NCBI RefSeq assembly: GCF_025370935.1
Contig: NC_133493.1
Location: forward strand, 434,970-498,969
Origin: Choristoneura fumiferana
Lineage: Eukaryota; Arthropoda; Insecta; Lepidoptera; Tortricidae
Length of the DNA stretch: 64,000 nucleotides
Direction: 5' to 3'
The notes beneath the pieces are model-generated. The model worked only from the letters and a program-made list of their open reading frames with translations, was not told the DNA's origin and did not search any database. The translations under genes and the position numbers were made by a program. Below are positions 31,895 to 43,160 of this stretch, one piece after another (the stretch's first letter is position 1; every line of letters starts with the position of its first letter).

Positions 31895-32110
31895 ACTAAC
31901 TTGCATTGAAAATTGAAATGTTACTTGGTAGTATGTTAGCTTATTTAGGTCAAATCTTGCTAGTCGAATTAGAACCACTTCCTATGGTCGTATTTACTTC
32001 TGGTATGCAAATATACGTTGGATGACAACACATATAAGTACAGTGAGCAAAACAGCTTGTATTAAAGTGTTTTTTTTTACATTTTTTTTTGTTTTCGTTG
32101 CGCCTTAGTG
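31895..32110. repeat. Repeat family G copy
   Basis: 'CTTCTGGTATGCAAATATACG', 'AAGTACAGTGAGCAAAACAGCTTGTATTAAAG'. Related to 42570-42690, 44400-44690, 54735-54910 and 60370-61110, which share 'ATCTTGCAAGTTGAATTTGACC' and 'AGTACAGTCAGCAAAAAA'. Confidence 0.5.
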
Positions 32111-32224
32111 TCAAATTTTTGACACAACTCAATATTTGATACCATCAGCCAAATATGTGGTCTATTAATACGTTATATCTTTTGCTCCCTATTTTTATTG
32201 TAACTATTATTATTATTATTTTGT

Positions 32225-32350
32225 TGCCTATTGCTTACCTTAGAAATCTCTATATACCTACCTACATACCTATATTTTCTGTACCTACTGGCACTATATT
32301 TTCTGTGTTTACTATGTGTTGATGTTCAATAAAGAATAATTGTACTTTAT
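32225..32350 (+). repeat. LINE 3' UTR fragment
   Basis: 'GCCTATTGCTTACCTTAGAAATCTCTATATA' through 'GTTCAATAAAGAATAATTG', the same 3' end as 28054-28286. Confidence 0.6.
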
Positions 32351-32917
32351 TTTAAGTATCTGTCATTTTGGAAGTTCGTCTTTTAGCTACATAGGATAGC
32401 GTATTCCTTTGATAGGAAGCTGTTTAAAATTAATAAATCATTTATTTGGCTGACCGTAGAATACATCTTTCCGTATTAGGCAAACACCTTATTACTAATA
32501 ATTGTTCAATCACTTTTGACGCCGACTGTATCTTATATGTAAACCTCTAGCGAACAAAACCGATATTCTTTCGAATCCGGTTGGCTAAAAATACGAAATA
32601 TACATAATTATATGTATAATACTATCATTTATGTATTATTATTATCATAACTGGTCGCAGGCGTCTCTGCGGTAACACTTTGCTCGAAATTAGCTCGGAG
32701 CTTTAAAAGTTATATTACTGACTAGCTTTTGTCTACCGTTGTTTCAATCAATAATTTGTTCACGGTAAACATGGTGCTGAAGAAGCTTCAGATTCACACC
32801 TTTAACCATAATGGCATGCAAATGTTTTCTAAAAATGTAATGTCCAATTACCTACATAAGTACAGTCAGCATCAAAGTAGCTGGCTACTTTTGTACTTTG
32901 TCGTTTTACAGCCACTA

Positions 32918-33250
32918 CTTTTTATGGTTCTGGAGCCAAAATGGCAAAAACGGAACCCTTATAGTTTCGCCATGTCTGTGTCTTTCTGTCTGTCCGTCCG
33001 CGGCTTTGCTCAGGGACTATCAATGCTAGAAAACTGTAATTTTGCACGAATATGTAGGTACGTAAACTATGCCGACAAAATAGTACAATAAAAAAAAAAA
33101 AAATTTTTTTAGTGTACCTCCCATAGACGTAAAGTGGGGGTGATTTTTTTTTCTCATCCAACCCTGTAGTGTGGGGTATCGTTGGCTAGGTCTTTTAAAA
33201 TCATTAGGGAGTTGCTAAAACGATTTTTTATGATTTACGAACTTATAACA
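32918..33250 (+). repeat. Repeat family B copy
   Basis: 'GGTTCTGGAGCCAAAATGGCAAAAACGGAACCC' to 'GGTCTTTTAAAATCATTAGGGAGTTGCTAAAACG'; the 3' half is missing. It is preceded by an M4 fragment (32860-32925) and followed by a family A end (33245-33275). Confidence 0.7.
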
Positions 33251-33299
33251 CCCTTATCTTTTTGCGTCGGGGTTTAAAAAAAATACACTACCGTCTAGT

Positions 33300-33655
33300 T
33301 GCCAATAGGATCTACAATGGGGATCGATTCTTCTCATCTTCGATCTCATCCCAGCTGCTAAGTTCCATCACCGCAGCACTCAGCATAAGGTGGTTTTTGC
33401 CCGCACCATCTTGATGATTGGTGCTCTTCCACTGTGCGTTTTAAACGATCCTTTCTCCCTCGCACGTGTAAAATATGGAATGTACTCGCTGCTGGGGTTT
33501 TTCCATCTAGCTAAGATTTGGGTACCTTCAAAAGGTGAGTGTATCGCCTATTTCAAGGCCGGCAACGTCCATGGCGTGTCTATGGGTGGCGGTGATCACT
33601 TACCATCAGGTGATCCACCTGCTCGTTTGCCAGCTGTTCGATATAAAAAGTAACA
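33300..33655 (+). pseudogene. LINE ORF2 C-terminus with family E tail
   Basis: The frame reads ..HKVVFARTILMIGALPLCVLNDPFSLARVKYGMYSLLGFFHLAKIWV, like the 'fFPRTi.lWNsLP..v...F...fk..v...l' end of many insect LINE ORF2 proteins. Family E sequence follows directly ('GGCGGTGATCACTTACCATCAGGTGATCC'), showing that family E is the 3' end of a LINE. Confidence 0.6.
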
Positions 33656-33756
33656 TTCGCTAGAATGTTCAGTTCAAGTGAATACTCAAGTTTGTCAGCC
33701 CCTTTAATGGTAAAAGTTCGTAGTAAAATTTAGGCAAAATTTCGCACTAATTCCGA

Positions 33757-34021
33757 AAAACTCATAGGTTTTGCAAGGTCCGCCCGGATTGCTACCACCA
33801 TCTTGCTCGCTAATCCTGCGCAGTGCTTGCACTGTTGTGTTTCGGCGTGGAGAGTAAGACAGCCGGTGAAATTACTGGCACTTGAGGTATCCCATCTTAG
33901 GCCTCTAGGTTGGCAACGCATCTGAAATACCCCTGGTGTTGCAGATGTTTATGGGCGGTGGTGATCTCTTACCATCAGGAGAAACACTTGCTCGGTTGCC
34001 ATCCAGTCGAATAAAAAAAAA
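33757..34021 (+). repeat. Repeat family E copy (LINE 3' end)
   Basis: 'AAGGTCCGCCCGGATTGCTACC' to 'TTGCCATCCAGTCGAATAAAAAAAAA', ending in a short A tail. Minus copies are at 37645, 42873, 44968 (partial), 59430 (partial) and 60820 (partial). Confidence 0.7.
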
Positions 34022-34324
34022 GGTCCGAGCCTGGTTTTGTTTTATTCTCTGGTTGAGATGCCAAAGACCAACGCACTACGCTACCAAGGCTTTTTATGTT
34101 GCGATAGTTTACCGTAATAAATATGGCCATTAGCGTAAATAACGTAACTCGGTGAAAGTATGTAGGTAGAGGTATTGATTAATTCCAATAAATCTAATCG
34201 TTGCCGATTCGCTGTTTTCACCGCGCAAGCTGACCCTGTTTAAATGGACTTTGAAAAGGTTAACACTTTTGTGGAATTAGCGCAGAATTTTATACTTAAC
34301 AAAATATTAAGCCAAGCCCTTTTT

Positions 34325-34580
34325 AACCCCCGACACAAAGAAAAGGGTATTATAAATTTGACCGCTATGTGTGTATGTGTCTGTATGTCTGTGTGTGCCA
34401 CAGACAGGTGCCGTAGCTCTTTAATGGGTGGACCGATTTGAATGCGGATTTTTTTTATTTGAAAGCAGGTTTTCTAGTGATGGTTTTAGACATGTTTTAT
34501 CAAAATTAGTTCAGCCGTTTTGAGATATTAACTTTGAAGTGACAAAGTCTGTTTTCCCAATTTTAATCGACACAGAAACA
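34325..34580 (+). repeat. Repeat family A, full copy
   Basis: 'TAACCCCCGACACAAAGAAAAGG' to 'CAAAGTCTGTTTTCCCAATTTT'. Confidence 0.75.
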
Positions 34581-34664
34581 GGTAGGGTTTAGGTTAATTA
34601 TGTTAAGTTTACATCGGCCCGAAGGGCCAAAACTGCACAAAAACAGGAGCTCCGCGTGAGCGTT

Positions 34665-34795
34665 ACAGTACAATACAATACAAATACTTTATTCATCACC
34701 AAAAGCAGTACAGAGACATTACAAAATATAAAAAATTCAAGTAGACAAAAGGCGGTCTTATCGCTAAAAAGCGATCTCTTCCAGACAACCAACTT
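34665..34795 (-). repeat. LINE 3' UTR with ACAAT-type tail
   Basis: On the + strand, 'CAGTACAATACAATACAAATACTTTATTCA' to 'CGCTAAAAAGCGATCTCTTCCAGACAACC'. It is the minus-strand counterpart of the 28054-28286 3' end. From 34800 to 35320 no gene is seen; a family B end fragment is at 35321-35375. Confidence 0.6.
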
Positions 34796-35729
34796 CTGAG
34801 AAATTAATAAATATGAACAGACTAATGTAGGAGCGTTTTCGTCATTTTCGAACACTACTAGGTATGTATCTACTCTACCTAGTACTTATTAGAAATGTCA
34901 ATAACATGATTATGATTGTGTCTTCATCTTCATCACAATTGACGACATCTGCCGGGTTCGCTAGTAGAAAAATATATTTTTTACCCAGGAAAATACCCAA
35001 TTCGTCATATGTTTACATGCTATCTAAACTCTTAAATATCCTTACGCAAGTCCACTCGATACATTCACAACTTAGACATAATATATTATGTTTATTAACA
35101 TATTCACTACGTACGTTTCGATTATATCTGACACAGCTGCCCTGGTTTTACTTGAAACTGGATTTTGGACACGAGAATAAATCGGCCATAAATTAAGATA
35201 ATCTGTTTATTTTGAAAGTAAATCTATTAAACTTGATGTACAAGCAAAAAGCAATAACTCTCATGTGAAAACTGTTGCGGTAACAAATCCGTACTAAAAC
35301 GAAACTGTCACGCAACTGATAAAAAACCTGCCAAGAGCCAGTCGGAGTCGCGCACTGAGGGTTCCAGGATTGCTTACTTTGACACTAGGTTGATTAGTGA
35401 CAATTGCCCTGTCATTCTTTGATATAGCGGTAGGGATAGATGGAACAGGGGGGAATTTCTTGATCGTCCATACACCCATATTTGTGATTACAAACAATAT
35501 TTCTGTCTTCAAAAGCTTATCATTAGCGCTAATGCGCAAAAAAAAATGTAAGGTCTTTGGCCTGATAAAAAAATATGATTCAGTGTTACCAACAGGCAAA
35601 AAACACGACCAAACACTATCAATTAATTCTTAATTACTTCCATCTCACAACAATCTCATATATTAATTAAACAAAAACTAAAACAGAGCTCATGCAAAAA
35701 TGTTAGAAAAAGACAAGTGAAAAAACAAA

Positions 35730-36034
35730 ATGGCGTCCAACGGCCACGTGAAAAAGAAGACGATCAAGAAAAAATAACGATAAACATAGACAAAAGTGAT
35801 ACCACAGACAATGCAACTATAACACCTTTGGAAGTGAAAATCCAAAATGGTGGAGATAAAGAATCAAAAGACTTTCTTGGGGTCCCGAGGAATGGGCATC
35901 GGATGTCGTTCATGGAAGAGGAGAGTGCGAAAGAGAGGATGCGGCTGTCCTTGTTGAAGCAGTGCAGCGGTATTCTGCGGCAGGGTGACCAGAAGTACAC
36001 GAAAGAGTCCTTACACAAGGCGTTCCAGGATGAG
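35730..36034 (+). CDS. First coding exon of an unidentified gene, frame broken at A6
   Basis: An ATG in good context (ACAAAATGGCG) opens MASNGHVKKKTIKKK and then stops (TAA 35775). A second frame, offset by one base, is open from upstream of here through 36034. It gives a hydrophilic Lys/Asp/Thr-rich segment and then RMSFMEEESAKERMRLSLL, KQCSGILRQGDQKYTKES and a clean donor (GAT GAG|GTATGT) at phase 0. The frames meet in AAGAAAAAATAACG (35766-35779): one base more in the A6 run would make them continuous. The open frame has no ATG of its own before residue ~62 (GHRMSFMEE). So this is either a sequencing/assembly error or a genuine null allele or pseudogene. No later exon is recognisable in the window, so the intron is long. 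I do not recognise the family. Confidence 0.5.
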
Positions 36035-36199
36035 GTATGTAACTTTTCTTTGAATGCGTTTGCAGTCATGGAATAACATCACTGACGAGCAAGGGTGATG
36101 AAAACGTTATTTTTGTTTTATTTATTAAATGAACTGACTAAATAGTTATCAAGGCAAAGTTCTCGAAAACGTACTGAATGTGTTAAAACTATAAAATTA

Positions 36200-36890
36200 C
36201 TAGCTTTTTCCCGCGGCTCCGCCCGCGTGGTAAGGTTATCGCGCGCTGTTCCCTCGGAAACTGTGCATTTTTCCGGGAAAAAGAAGCCTATGTCACTCTC
36301 GGCCCATAAACTATCTCCTACTCAAGTCGTCCTAAAAAGACTGAACCATAATGTTATGCCGAGCGTCACCAACTATTATGGTCGCAGAACTAGTAGTTAC
36401 CTGATTCCTCAAATTTATAATGAACTACTGAGTGAACTCATTAGGGAATGGAAAACAAAAAACATAAGTATATTTAACTTGAAATGAAAAAAATCTTTAT
36501 AGATAATTAATATTATTTTTTTAATAATAAGTCGTGGTATAATGGCATGCTTGTAATTCAAAATGTCCGGTTTTTCTAATAGTATAAAAACAAAAAAAAA
36601 ACTTTTTATAGTCTTAAGTCATAATATACCACTAACCATAGCAAGTCTTAATACTAACTATCCTATGTTAAGCGTTACTTGTGTTTTGTAACTTTATAAC
36701 AAGAGCTAAAGTGCCGACAAACTGCTCTGTAGTTTGGCACAAAACATGTAAATTAAAAATGTAACTCTTAGCAGAAATAAACTTTTCTATCTATCTATCT
36801 ATCTCTATGCCAAAAATCACGTCGATCCGTCGCTCCGTTACGGCGTGAAAGACGGACAACACACAAACAACAAACACACTTTCGAATTTA
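36200..36890 (-). mobile_element. Helitron-like fragment split by a LINE 3' end
   Basis: Sequence shared with 1134-1345 (CTAGCTTTTTCCCGCGGCTC...GCCCATAAACTATCTC) stops at 36317. It resumes at about 36800 with 'TCTATGCCAAAAATCACGTCGATCCGTCGCTCC', collinear with the unbroken copy. Confidence 0.65.
36318..36798 (+). mobile_element. LINE 3' end nested in Helitron fragment
   Basis: Encodes about 55 ORF2 C-terminal residues (LKRLNHNVMPSVTNYYGRRT, LIPQIYNELLSELIRE) to a TGA at about 36485. About 300 bp of 3' UTR follows, ending AATAAAC and a (TCTA)n tail at 36786-36803. The tail matches the target's ACTATCTC, suggesting tail-primed insertion there. Confidence 0.6.
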
Positions 36891-37124
36891 TACTTAATAT
36901 TAAAGTATGGATTCGCACTCTGATATTAATATCACACATATTTATTTTTAACAGCTCACTATAATAATGTAAATGGCATGTATGAGTGGAATGCCTTAAT
37001 GGCTAATGAGAACGTGATGCTATTACACAGGTCGTGAATCTATTATATTATTATGTAGCTTTTAGACTGCCTGAGATATATACATTTGATACTCTTGCGA
37101 AATTATATCAAGTTTTATTTTTTA

Positions 37125-37437
37125 CTTGTGTTTACCCGCTTCTTCGCACACGTAAATCGTTAGATCCAGCAGCAGAATTAAAATTTCGGGATTTAAATTG
37201 ACGTTACATTAAAAACAATCATGTCAATTCATAACACTAAGCCCAGCGGTTGTTATTTCGAGATTTTATTCCTATCCCGTGGGAATATCGGAATAAAAAG
37301 TAGCCTATGTTTTATTCCAGATGTCCAGCTATCAGCATACCAAATTTCATCCAAATCCGTTCAGCCGTTTCAGCGTGAAGGAGTAACAAACATACTCACT
37401 CACTCACAAACTTTCGCATTTATAATTATTAGTAGGA
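37125..37437 (-). mobile_element. Helitron-like element, short copy
   Basis: The minus strand begins TCCTACTAATAATTATAAAT (from 37437) and ends near 37125 with GAAGAAGCGGGTAAACACAAG, where the expected CTAG is mutated to CAAG. The interior shares 'CCCGTGGGAATATCGG' and 'AACAACCGCTGGGC' with 22755-23233. Confidence 0.65.
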
Positions 37438-37644
37438 TTTTTATATATATATCCGGTATTAGATGAACATGTATCGAAACAATGAACATATATTTTTAGT
37501 CAAGTTTAAAAAGCTAGTCGTGGCACTACGACGGGTTCCGTAGATTAAATTATATTTAAATAGTACTTCAACAATCTCTAAGCCCTAACATAAAAGAAAA
37601 GGTCCAGTTAGTGGGCAAGTGTAGCCGGGTATTTAAATCGGTGT

Positions 37645-37940
37645 CTTTTTTTAATTTATTTTTTTATTCGACTGGTTGGCAAACGAGCAAGTGGGTCTCC
37701 TGATGGTAAGAGATCACCACCGCCCATAAACATCTGCAATACCCCTGGTATTGCAAATGCGTTGCCAACCTAGAGGCCTAAGATGGGATACCTCAAGTGC
37801 CAGTAATTTCACCGGCTGTCTTACTCTCCACGCCGAAACACAACAATGCAAGCACTGCTGCTTCACGGCAGGATTAGCGAGCAAGATGGTGGTAGCAATC
37901 CGGGCGGACCAATGCACAAGGTCCTACCACCTGCAAATTG
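37645..37940 (-). repeat. Repeat family E copy
   Basis: Starts 'TTTTTTTATTCGACTGGTTGG' and runs through 'CACCACCGCCCATAAACATCTGCAATACC', 'GAGGCCTAAGATGGGATACC' to 'GGTCCTACCACCTGCAAA'. The leading T tract is the minus-strand A tail. Confidence 0.7.
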
Positions 37941-38100
37941 TCTATTGTCTGGCAATATTGCCCCCCCCCCCTTCCCCATTAAGGATACGCGCACCGTTCT
38001 TATCGCATGCCCTCCACACCGCTGCTCAAAAATCGATTTTAATCAACTTAAGCTTACATTACGCTAAAAAACTACTTACCTATGAAAACTACAAATAATT

Positions 38101-38370
38101 AGACGACCAGATGGCCTAGTGGTTAGAGAACCTGACTACGAAGCTTGAGGTCCCGGGTTCGATTCCCGTGTCGGGGCAGATATTTGTTTGAAAAAATACG
38201 AATGTTTGTTCTCGGGTCTTGGGTGTTTACTATGTATTTAAGTATGTATCTATCTATATAATTATATTTATCCGTTGCTTAATACCCATAACACAAGCTT
38301 TGCTAAGCTTACTTTGGAACTAGGTCAATTGGTGTGAATTGTCCCGTGATATTTATTTATTATTTATTTA
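38101..38370 (+). repeat. SINE-2, complete copy
   Basis: The head CAGATGGCCTAGTGGTTAGAGAACC (A box) with GGTTCGATTCCCG (B box) is followed by the body 'GAATGTTTGTTCTCGGGTCTTGG' and 'CATAACACAAGCTTTGCTAAGC', ending in TATTTATT repeats. A functional tRNA is excluded by the lack of a proper acceptor stem and by the long body. Confidence 0.8.
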
Positions 38371-38379
38371 ATTTGGCTG

Positions 38380-39490
38380 TGTCAACTTGTCAACGCAGCC
38401 CTAATTACAATCACACACTATGTGTGTTTGTAAGTCAACATCACCCTGTCGCATTAAGCTAAACCCGCGGTAACGAAATAACGAACGAGTCGTCACGACG
38501 GAAATCCGCTTGCTAATCATATTAAGCTCTATGTAATTGCACAGTAACCAGCTTTTAGACGGTAAAACTATTATAGAGATATTGGAGGTACGTTATGTAT
38601 TTCCATCGAGAATCGTGGAATCTCCATTGGGTTACGACAGCACCCGATGTGTCAATCAATTATTGTATTAGGGTAAGGCCGCGAATTTTGACCAATTTGG
38701 ACGTTTCAAATTTGGAACGCTGATAAAAAAAACTGATAACACCTAGAGGTTTAATTTTATTTTTATTATATGACACGATATAAACTCTCAAGGTCGCAAA
38801 TGAGATAATTGATTTAAACCCTTTTAAAAAAATAATAAAAATATATTACCGTCCAAAACGTAACGAAAATTGACTATTTTTTTTGACCACGAGTACTTAA
38901 TACCTTATTATTTTCATGCTACTTAACTTCTCATGATCATGATTTTGTTTAAACGAAATTTTATGATATAACGATAGTCCTACCGATTGCGGAATCATGA
39001 TAATCAAAATAATTTTCATGTTTTATATTTATTTCTTTTCACGTGCCAAAAAACCACGTTTTCGTTACGAATACTTAGGTAACGCTTAATTAGGCTACCT
39101 TTAACGCCATTTCGGTAGAAATTTGTTTTTGTACACTGGCAACTAATACTCTAATAGGGCAACATCGATGAGATAAAAAAATCTCATCAGTTTGTTGACA
39201 AACAGCCATCAAAAGTGACGCGGAGGTTTTTTTTTCGAAAAAACGTCTAAAGTGCTTGTTCGATTTTAAGGGTAAGTAGTGATTATTTTTAACTGGTTGT
39301 TTTTTCATACGATAGGGTAATCTTTTCCATGTAAGTGGCATGTGTTATTATGTTCAAAATGTCGTTATTCACCATGATAAACGATTTTTTGTATAAAATA
39401 CGTTACACTTTCGTTACCTAACGATTCACCGACAATTTTTACGCAGATTATTGATTTGCAGACAATGTTTCCCCGAGTAACGGTGGTTAC
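38380..39490. other. Unassigned, probably unique sequence
   Basis: No repeat shared with the rest of the window and no protein-like frame. It contains scattered AACGTAACGAAAA/TTTTCGTTACG motifs around 38850 and 39060. Confidence 0.5.
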
Positions 39491-39494
39491 ATAT

Positions 39495-39665
39495 TTGAAT
39501 ATTGAAAATTAAAATACCTACGGTTAAAATGTCGATGTTCAAAATATCGAAAATTAAATTATCGATCGTATCACAATATCGAAAGTTGTTATACCTATGG
39601 TCAAAATGTCTAAGATTGAAATATCGATTGATTAAAATATCGAATGAGTAAAAATATCTATTAAC
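39495..39665. repeat. Degenerate short tandem repeat of AAAATATCGA type
   Basis: At least twelve imperfect occurrences of (A)AA(T)ATCGA or ATGTCGA at roughly 12-15-bp spacing. Confidence 0.6.
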
Positions 39666-40129
39666 TATTAATATAAATAACTATTAACAGAAATTCGTTT
39701 AGCCGATTAATCTAAATAAAATAATTGAACGATTGCTCGAACAGCTTTTTGCTTTCGATTTTGTGTCCATTTTATATTGAAGTCAAAACAAACCAAGTCG
39801 CAACGCGTAATTAAACTCGGCGAAACGATAGGTCACCTCCGTAGCTCGCTGAGCAACTCGCCTCACTTCAATACTGTTTTCAAACTGTGCACCGCGCCAT
39901 GATGTATGTTAGTATTACTTTCAAATTAAATATTAACCGCTGAGCCCAAACTGGAGGTCGGCGCGGTAATAAATTGCAGTTAATGGTTCAACTGAGAAAA
40001 ATAACGTTTTTAATATGTTGCGACGTAAATAAGTGGTAACATTAGATAGTTGTTGTAAAAAGTTGGCACGACGAATGGTATTGGTAAGCATTATTATCGA
40101 AAATGTTTTTTGATTTGACAGTATTAGTT

Positions 40130-40425
40130 TGTACTTTTACTTATTTTGTGGTATTACGCCAAGAACAATAATAATTCGGAGACGATCCAGGCTCACCGAT
40201 ATAGCCAAGGTAATCACCCAAAGGAAGTGGAAGTGGGCTGGACACACATGCCGCAGGAGTGATGGAAGATGGGGGAAGGCCGTGATGAAGTGGAACACAG
40301 AACCCGGCGGAGAAACGATGGCAGACAGGAGATGGAGGACCGACACTGGACCGAGATGAGTGGCGAGCAATGCAGGATGCCTACACAGCATTGGGTGGCT
40401 GTGGGCTGAAGAAGAAGAGAGAAAA
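40130..40425 (+). pseudogene. RTE-like LINE ORF2 C-terminus
   Basis: RRRSRLTDIAKVITQRKWKWAGHTCRRSDGRWGKAVMKW is the conserved C-terminal segment of RTE-type ORF2. A frameshift follows, and the nucleotide sequence then encodes DEWRAMQDAYTALGGCGLKKK-like residues near 40350-40410. No RT core. Confidence 0.7.
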
Positions 40426-41057
40426 CCGGTAGCCTGTTTTTGAGTAAAACGTTCAAACTTGAAATGTTGGGGGTTTAGGCTTTTCTAACTTAAGGTTATT
40501 AAACTTTTTTAAGTTGCTTAGGTTATTTCAAAAGTACACCAATTTAAAAAGAGTTGCCGACGAGTGTACATTCAAGTATTGGTAACAACTGCCATACTAG
40601 TAAGGTAGCAATCGACTTCCATTGAAACCATATCAAATGACGTCACCAGACTTGTTGAAAGCATCTTGCAACCTTCTCGCTGTAACATAGTTACAATAGT
40701 CTTTGACTCCCTGCGAAAGTTGCCAAACGTGTTATAGCGACAAGGTGCTACGTATGGACTTGCAATTTTACATCGTAAAAAGAGATGAGGTAGTTTGCAA
40801 TTTTAAAAACCCGCGTAAACAAATAAGTGGTTATTGGATGGATATTGCCCCAATTTGAATGAGACTTTATGTGTGAATGAGTAGGGTTTAAATTGGATAT
40901 TTCGAGGATAAGTCCGTTGAGATACAGAAATAAGATTTCCTTATTAGGTGTGATTGGAGATAATTCGGGCAGTTGTTGAAATGCCGGTGGTTTTGAGATA
41001 CTTTTCGATAATGTACTGTGATTTGAAAACAGTTGTTTTTAACCTATATGCAGTGTC

Positions 41058-41103
41058 TAGTTTTTTTTTTATTTGACTTGATGACAAACGAGCAAGTGGG
41101 TCG
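41058..41103 (-). repeat. Family E end fragment
   Basis: 'TTTTTTTTTTATTTGACTTGATGACAAACGAGCAAGTGGGTC', strongly truncated. Confidence 0.6.
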
Positions 41104-41206
41104 TAGAATGCGTTTATCGCTATTCCGCGGGAACTATACAATTTTCCTTCTGATTTTTTCTTTTCAGTTTTTTTTTTTTTTTTTTTTTTCGCGTTTTTTA
41201 TTCATC

Positions 41207-41266
41207 GTCCCAGCCTATATACGTCCCACTGCTGGGCACACGCCTCCTCTCAGAACAAGAGGGTTT
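41207..41266 (-). repeat. SINE-1 3' fragment
   Basis: 'TCGTCCCAGCCTATATACGTCCCACTGC', 'CCTCCTCTCAGAACAAGAGGG', preceded by a T22 run. Confidence 0.75.
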
Positions 41267-41551
41267 TTTATTACTTTGTTTATATATGCCGAATAAACCT
41301 TTTCTTGTTATTTTTTTTGTAAAAGTATTTATCGGTTTTGTTCGCAATGTAGACCAAAGTATGACGTCATTAGGTGGTTACGCCATGCCATTGTCAGTGC
41401 CAAGGCTGCGACAATGGGACTCCAGCCCGAAGGCTCATCATTGTAAACTTTTTGCAAACGATTTCGCTCTCGATACACTAAGTTTCCGACCATGATGTGT
41501 AGTCGCAGCAAACGTGTTCTCTGTGCATTTGCGCGCCCGAGACGCTCGCCA

Positions 41552-42298
41552 TAGTGTTGCCAATCGATAGTCGATAGGATCGATAGTAGGTATCGATATC
41601 TCTTTTCATGCAAAACTATCAATACTATCGATACTATCTATAGTTTTGAACATTCGATTGTTACCGTTATTTCAGTAGTATTGGTTGCATCTTCACGGGG
41701 AGATGGGCAGAACAGAAGTTGCAGCAACTGATTCTTCTAAGGCTGCTACTGGCTCTTCGTTATACTTACCACTTTTTTTATATGTATAAAACAATGATAC
41801 CGTAGTAAGTACCCTATATTGTTATTTAATTATTTATACTTCTTACAATTTTGTAGTTACAATATTTTAAAAGCAAATTCTTCGTGATGAATTTGCCGAA
41901 GTCTATTATAACTACAATATTTATGAATTCACTACCTTTTGAGAGGGTTCAGTTGGATGGCATGGATATATTGGATGCATAATGTGTTCTTCTAAGTACT
42001 AAGAGTAAGTTGGTTAGGTTTGGTAGATCGTATATTGCAAATTCGTTAAAAAATATCACTGGATAACTGAATACAACTGGCAGTCACCTTTACACCTTGT
42101 AATCTTGCTTATAATAACCGATAGTATTAAAATATAGGTCACTATCGACTGTTCAAAACGAACGAATAAGTATCGATACTATTGATAGTATTGCACGAAA
42201 AGAGATATCGATAATATCGATACTTAGGCCTATCCATAGTATGGCCTTTTTCCGATTGAAAGTATCGATTGCAAACTATCGACTTTTCGGCAACACTA
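41552..42298. mobile_element. 747-bp TIR element rich in TATCGATA
   Basis: The left end TAGTGTTGCCAATCGATAG and the right-end complement TAGTGTTGCCGAAAAGTCGATAG head ~110-150-bp imperfect inverted repeats. Both include 'GATATCTCTTTTCNTGCAA' and several TATCGATA/TATCGATT motifs. The ~480-bp centre is AT-rich, with no convincing ORF. Non-autonomous DNA transposon; superfamily undetermined. Confidence 0.75.
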
Positions 42299-42569
42299 GC
42301 TTGCCACGCAGTGGTCGTCTGGCAGGACGCACAATGAATGGAGAAAATCACATGCAGATATAATTAACCTGACTATCTTAAAAAATTATATAAAAAGGCA
42401 AAATTAGTCTAATAGACTTTAAACTCTGTTGTGTAACTTGAACAATAATGGTTGGGACGGGACCCCATTAGGTACAGAGAATTTTTGAGGTAACGATTTT
42501 GAATTGATCGTGACTGTTGAACTTTAAGTCACTTAACGGAGTTCTAGAGCACTAGATTTGTCTTCGTCT

Positions 42570-42690
42570 TTTTTACAAGCTTTTAGTGAACTTGCAACGT
42601 ATGTATGTAAGTATGTATACGCGGGTCAAATCTTGCAAGTTGAATTTGACCCACTTCCAGTGGTCGAATTGGCTTGAGTGTTGGCATACT
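42570..42690 (+). repeat. Repeat family G fragment
   Basis: 'ACAAGCTTTTAGTGAACTTGCAACG', 'GTCAAATCTTGCAAGTTGAATTTGACCCACTTCC'. Confidence 0.55.
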
Positions 42691-42872
42691 TATTGTAAAT
42701 CTGCTGACGACTGCGCTTCTTCAACTCCCTGGAGCTTATTACGGGGAGGGTTGGAGAGGTTTCCTATCTGCCCATAGAATCTTGCTTCAGCCATTTGCTG
42801 GAAATTCGGGAGAGGAGCATGCCTACTCTGGTTGAGATCTGTGGTGACTGGGTCAGCCTTTTGTTGACCATT

Positions 42873-43160
42873 TTTTCTTTTTTTTTATTCGACTGGATGG
42901 CATAGGAACGAGCAAGTGGGTCTCCTGATGGAAAGAGATCACCACCGCCCATAAACATCTGCAACACCAGGGGTATTGCAGATGCGTTGCCAACCTAGAG
43001 GCCTAAGATGGGATACCTCAAGTGCCAGTAATTTCACCGGCTGTCTTACTCTCCACCCGAAACACAACTGTGCAAGCACTGCTGCTTCACGGCAGGATTA
43101 GCGAAAGATGGCGGTAGCAATCCGGGCGGACCTTGCACAAAGTCCTACACCTGCAAATCC
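42873..43160 (-). repeat. Repeat family E copy
   Basis: 'CTTTTTTTTTATTCGACTGGATGG' to 'GCACAAAGTCCTACACCTGCAAA'; collinear with 37645-37940. Confidence 0.7.

Noticed and set aside
38101..38185. tRNA gene (A and B boxes, GGTTCGATTCC)
   Set aside because: There is no consistent acceptor stem and it is fused to the SINE-2 body. The same applies to the heads at 796, 8440, 11570, 17110, 28665, 53090 and 53308.
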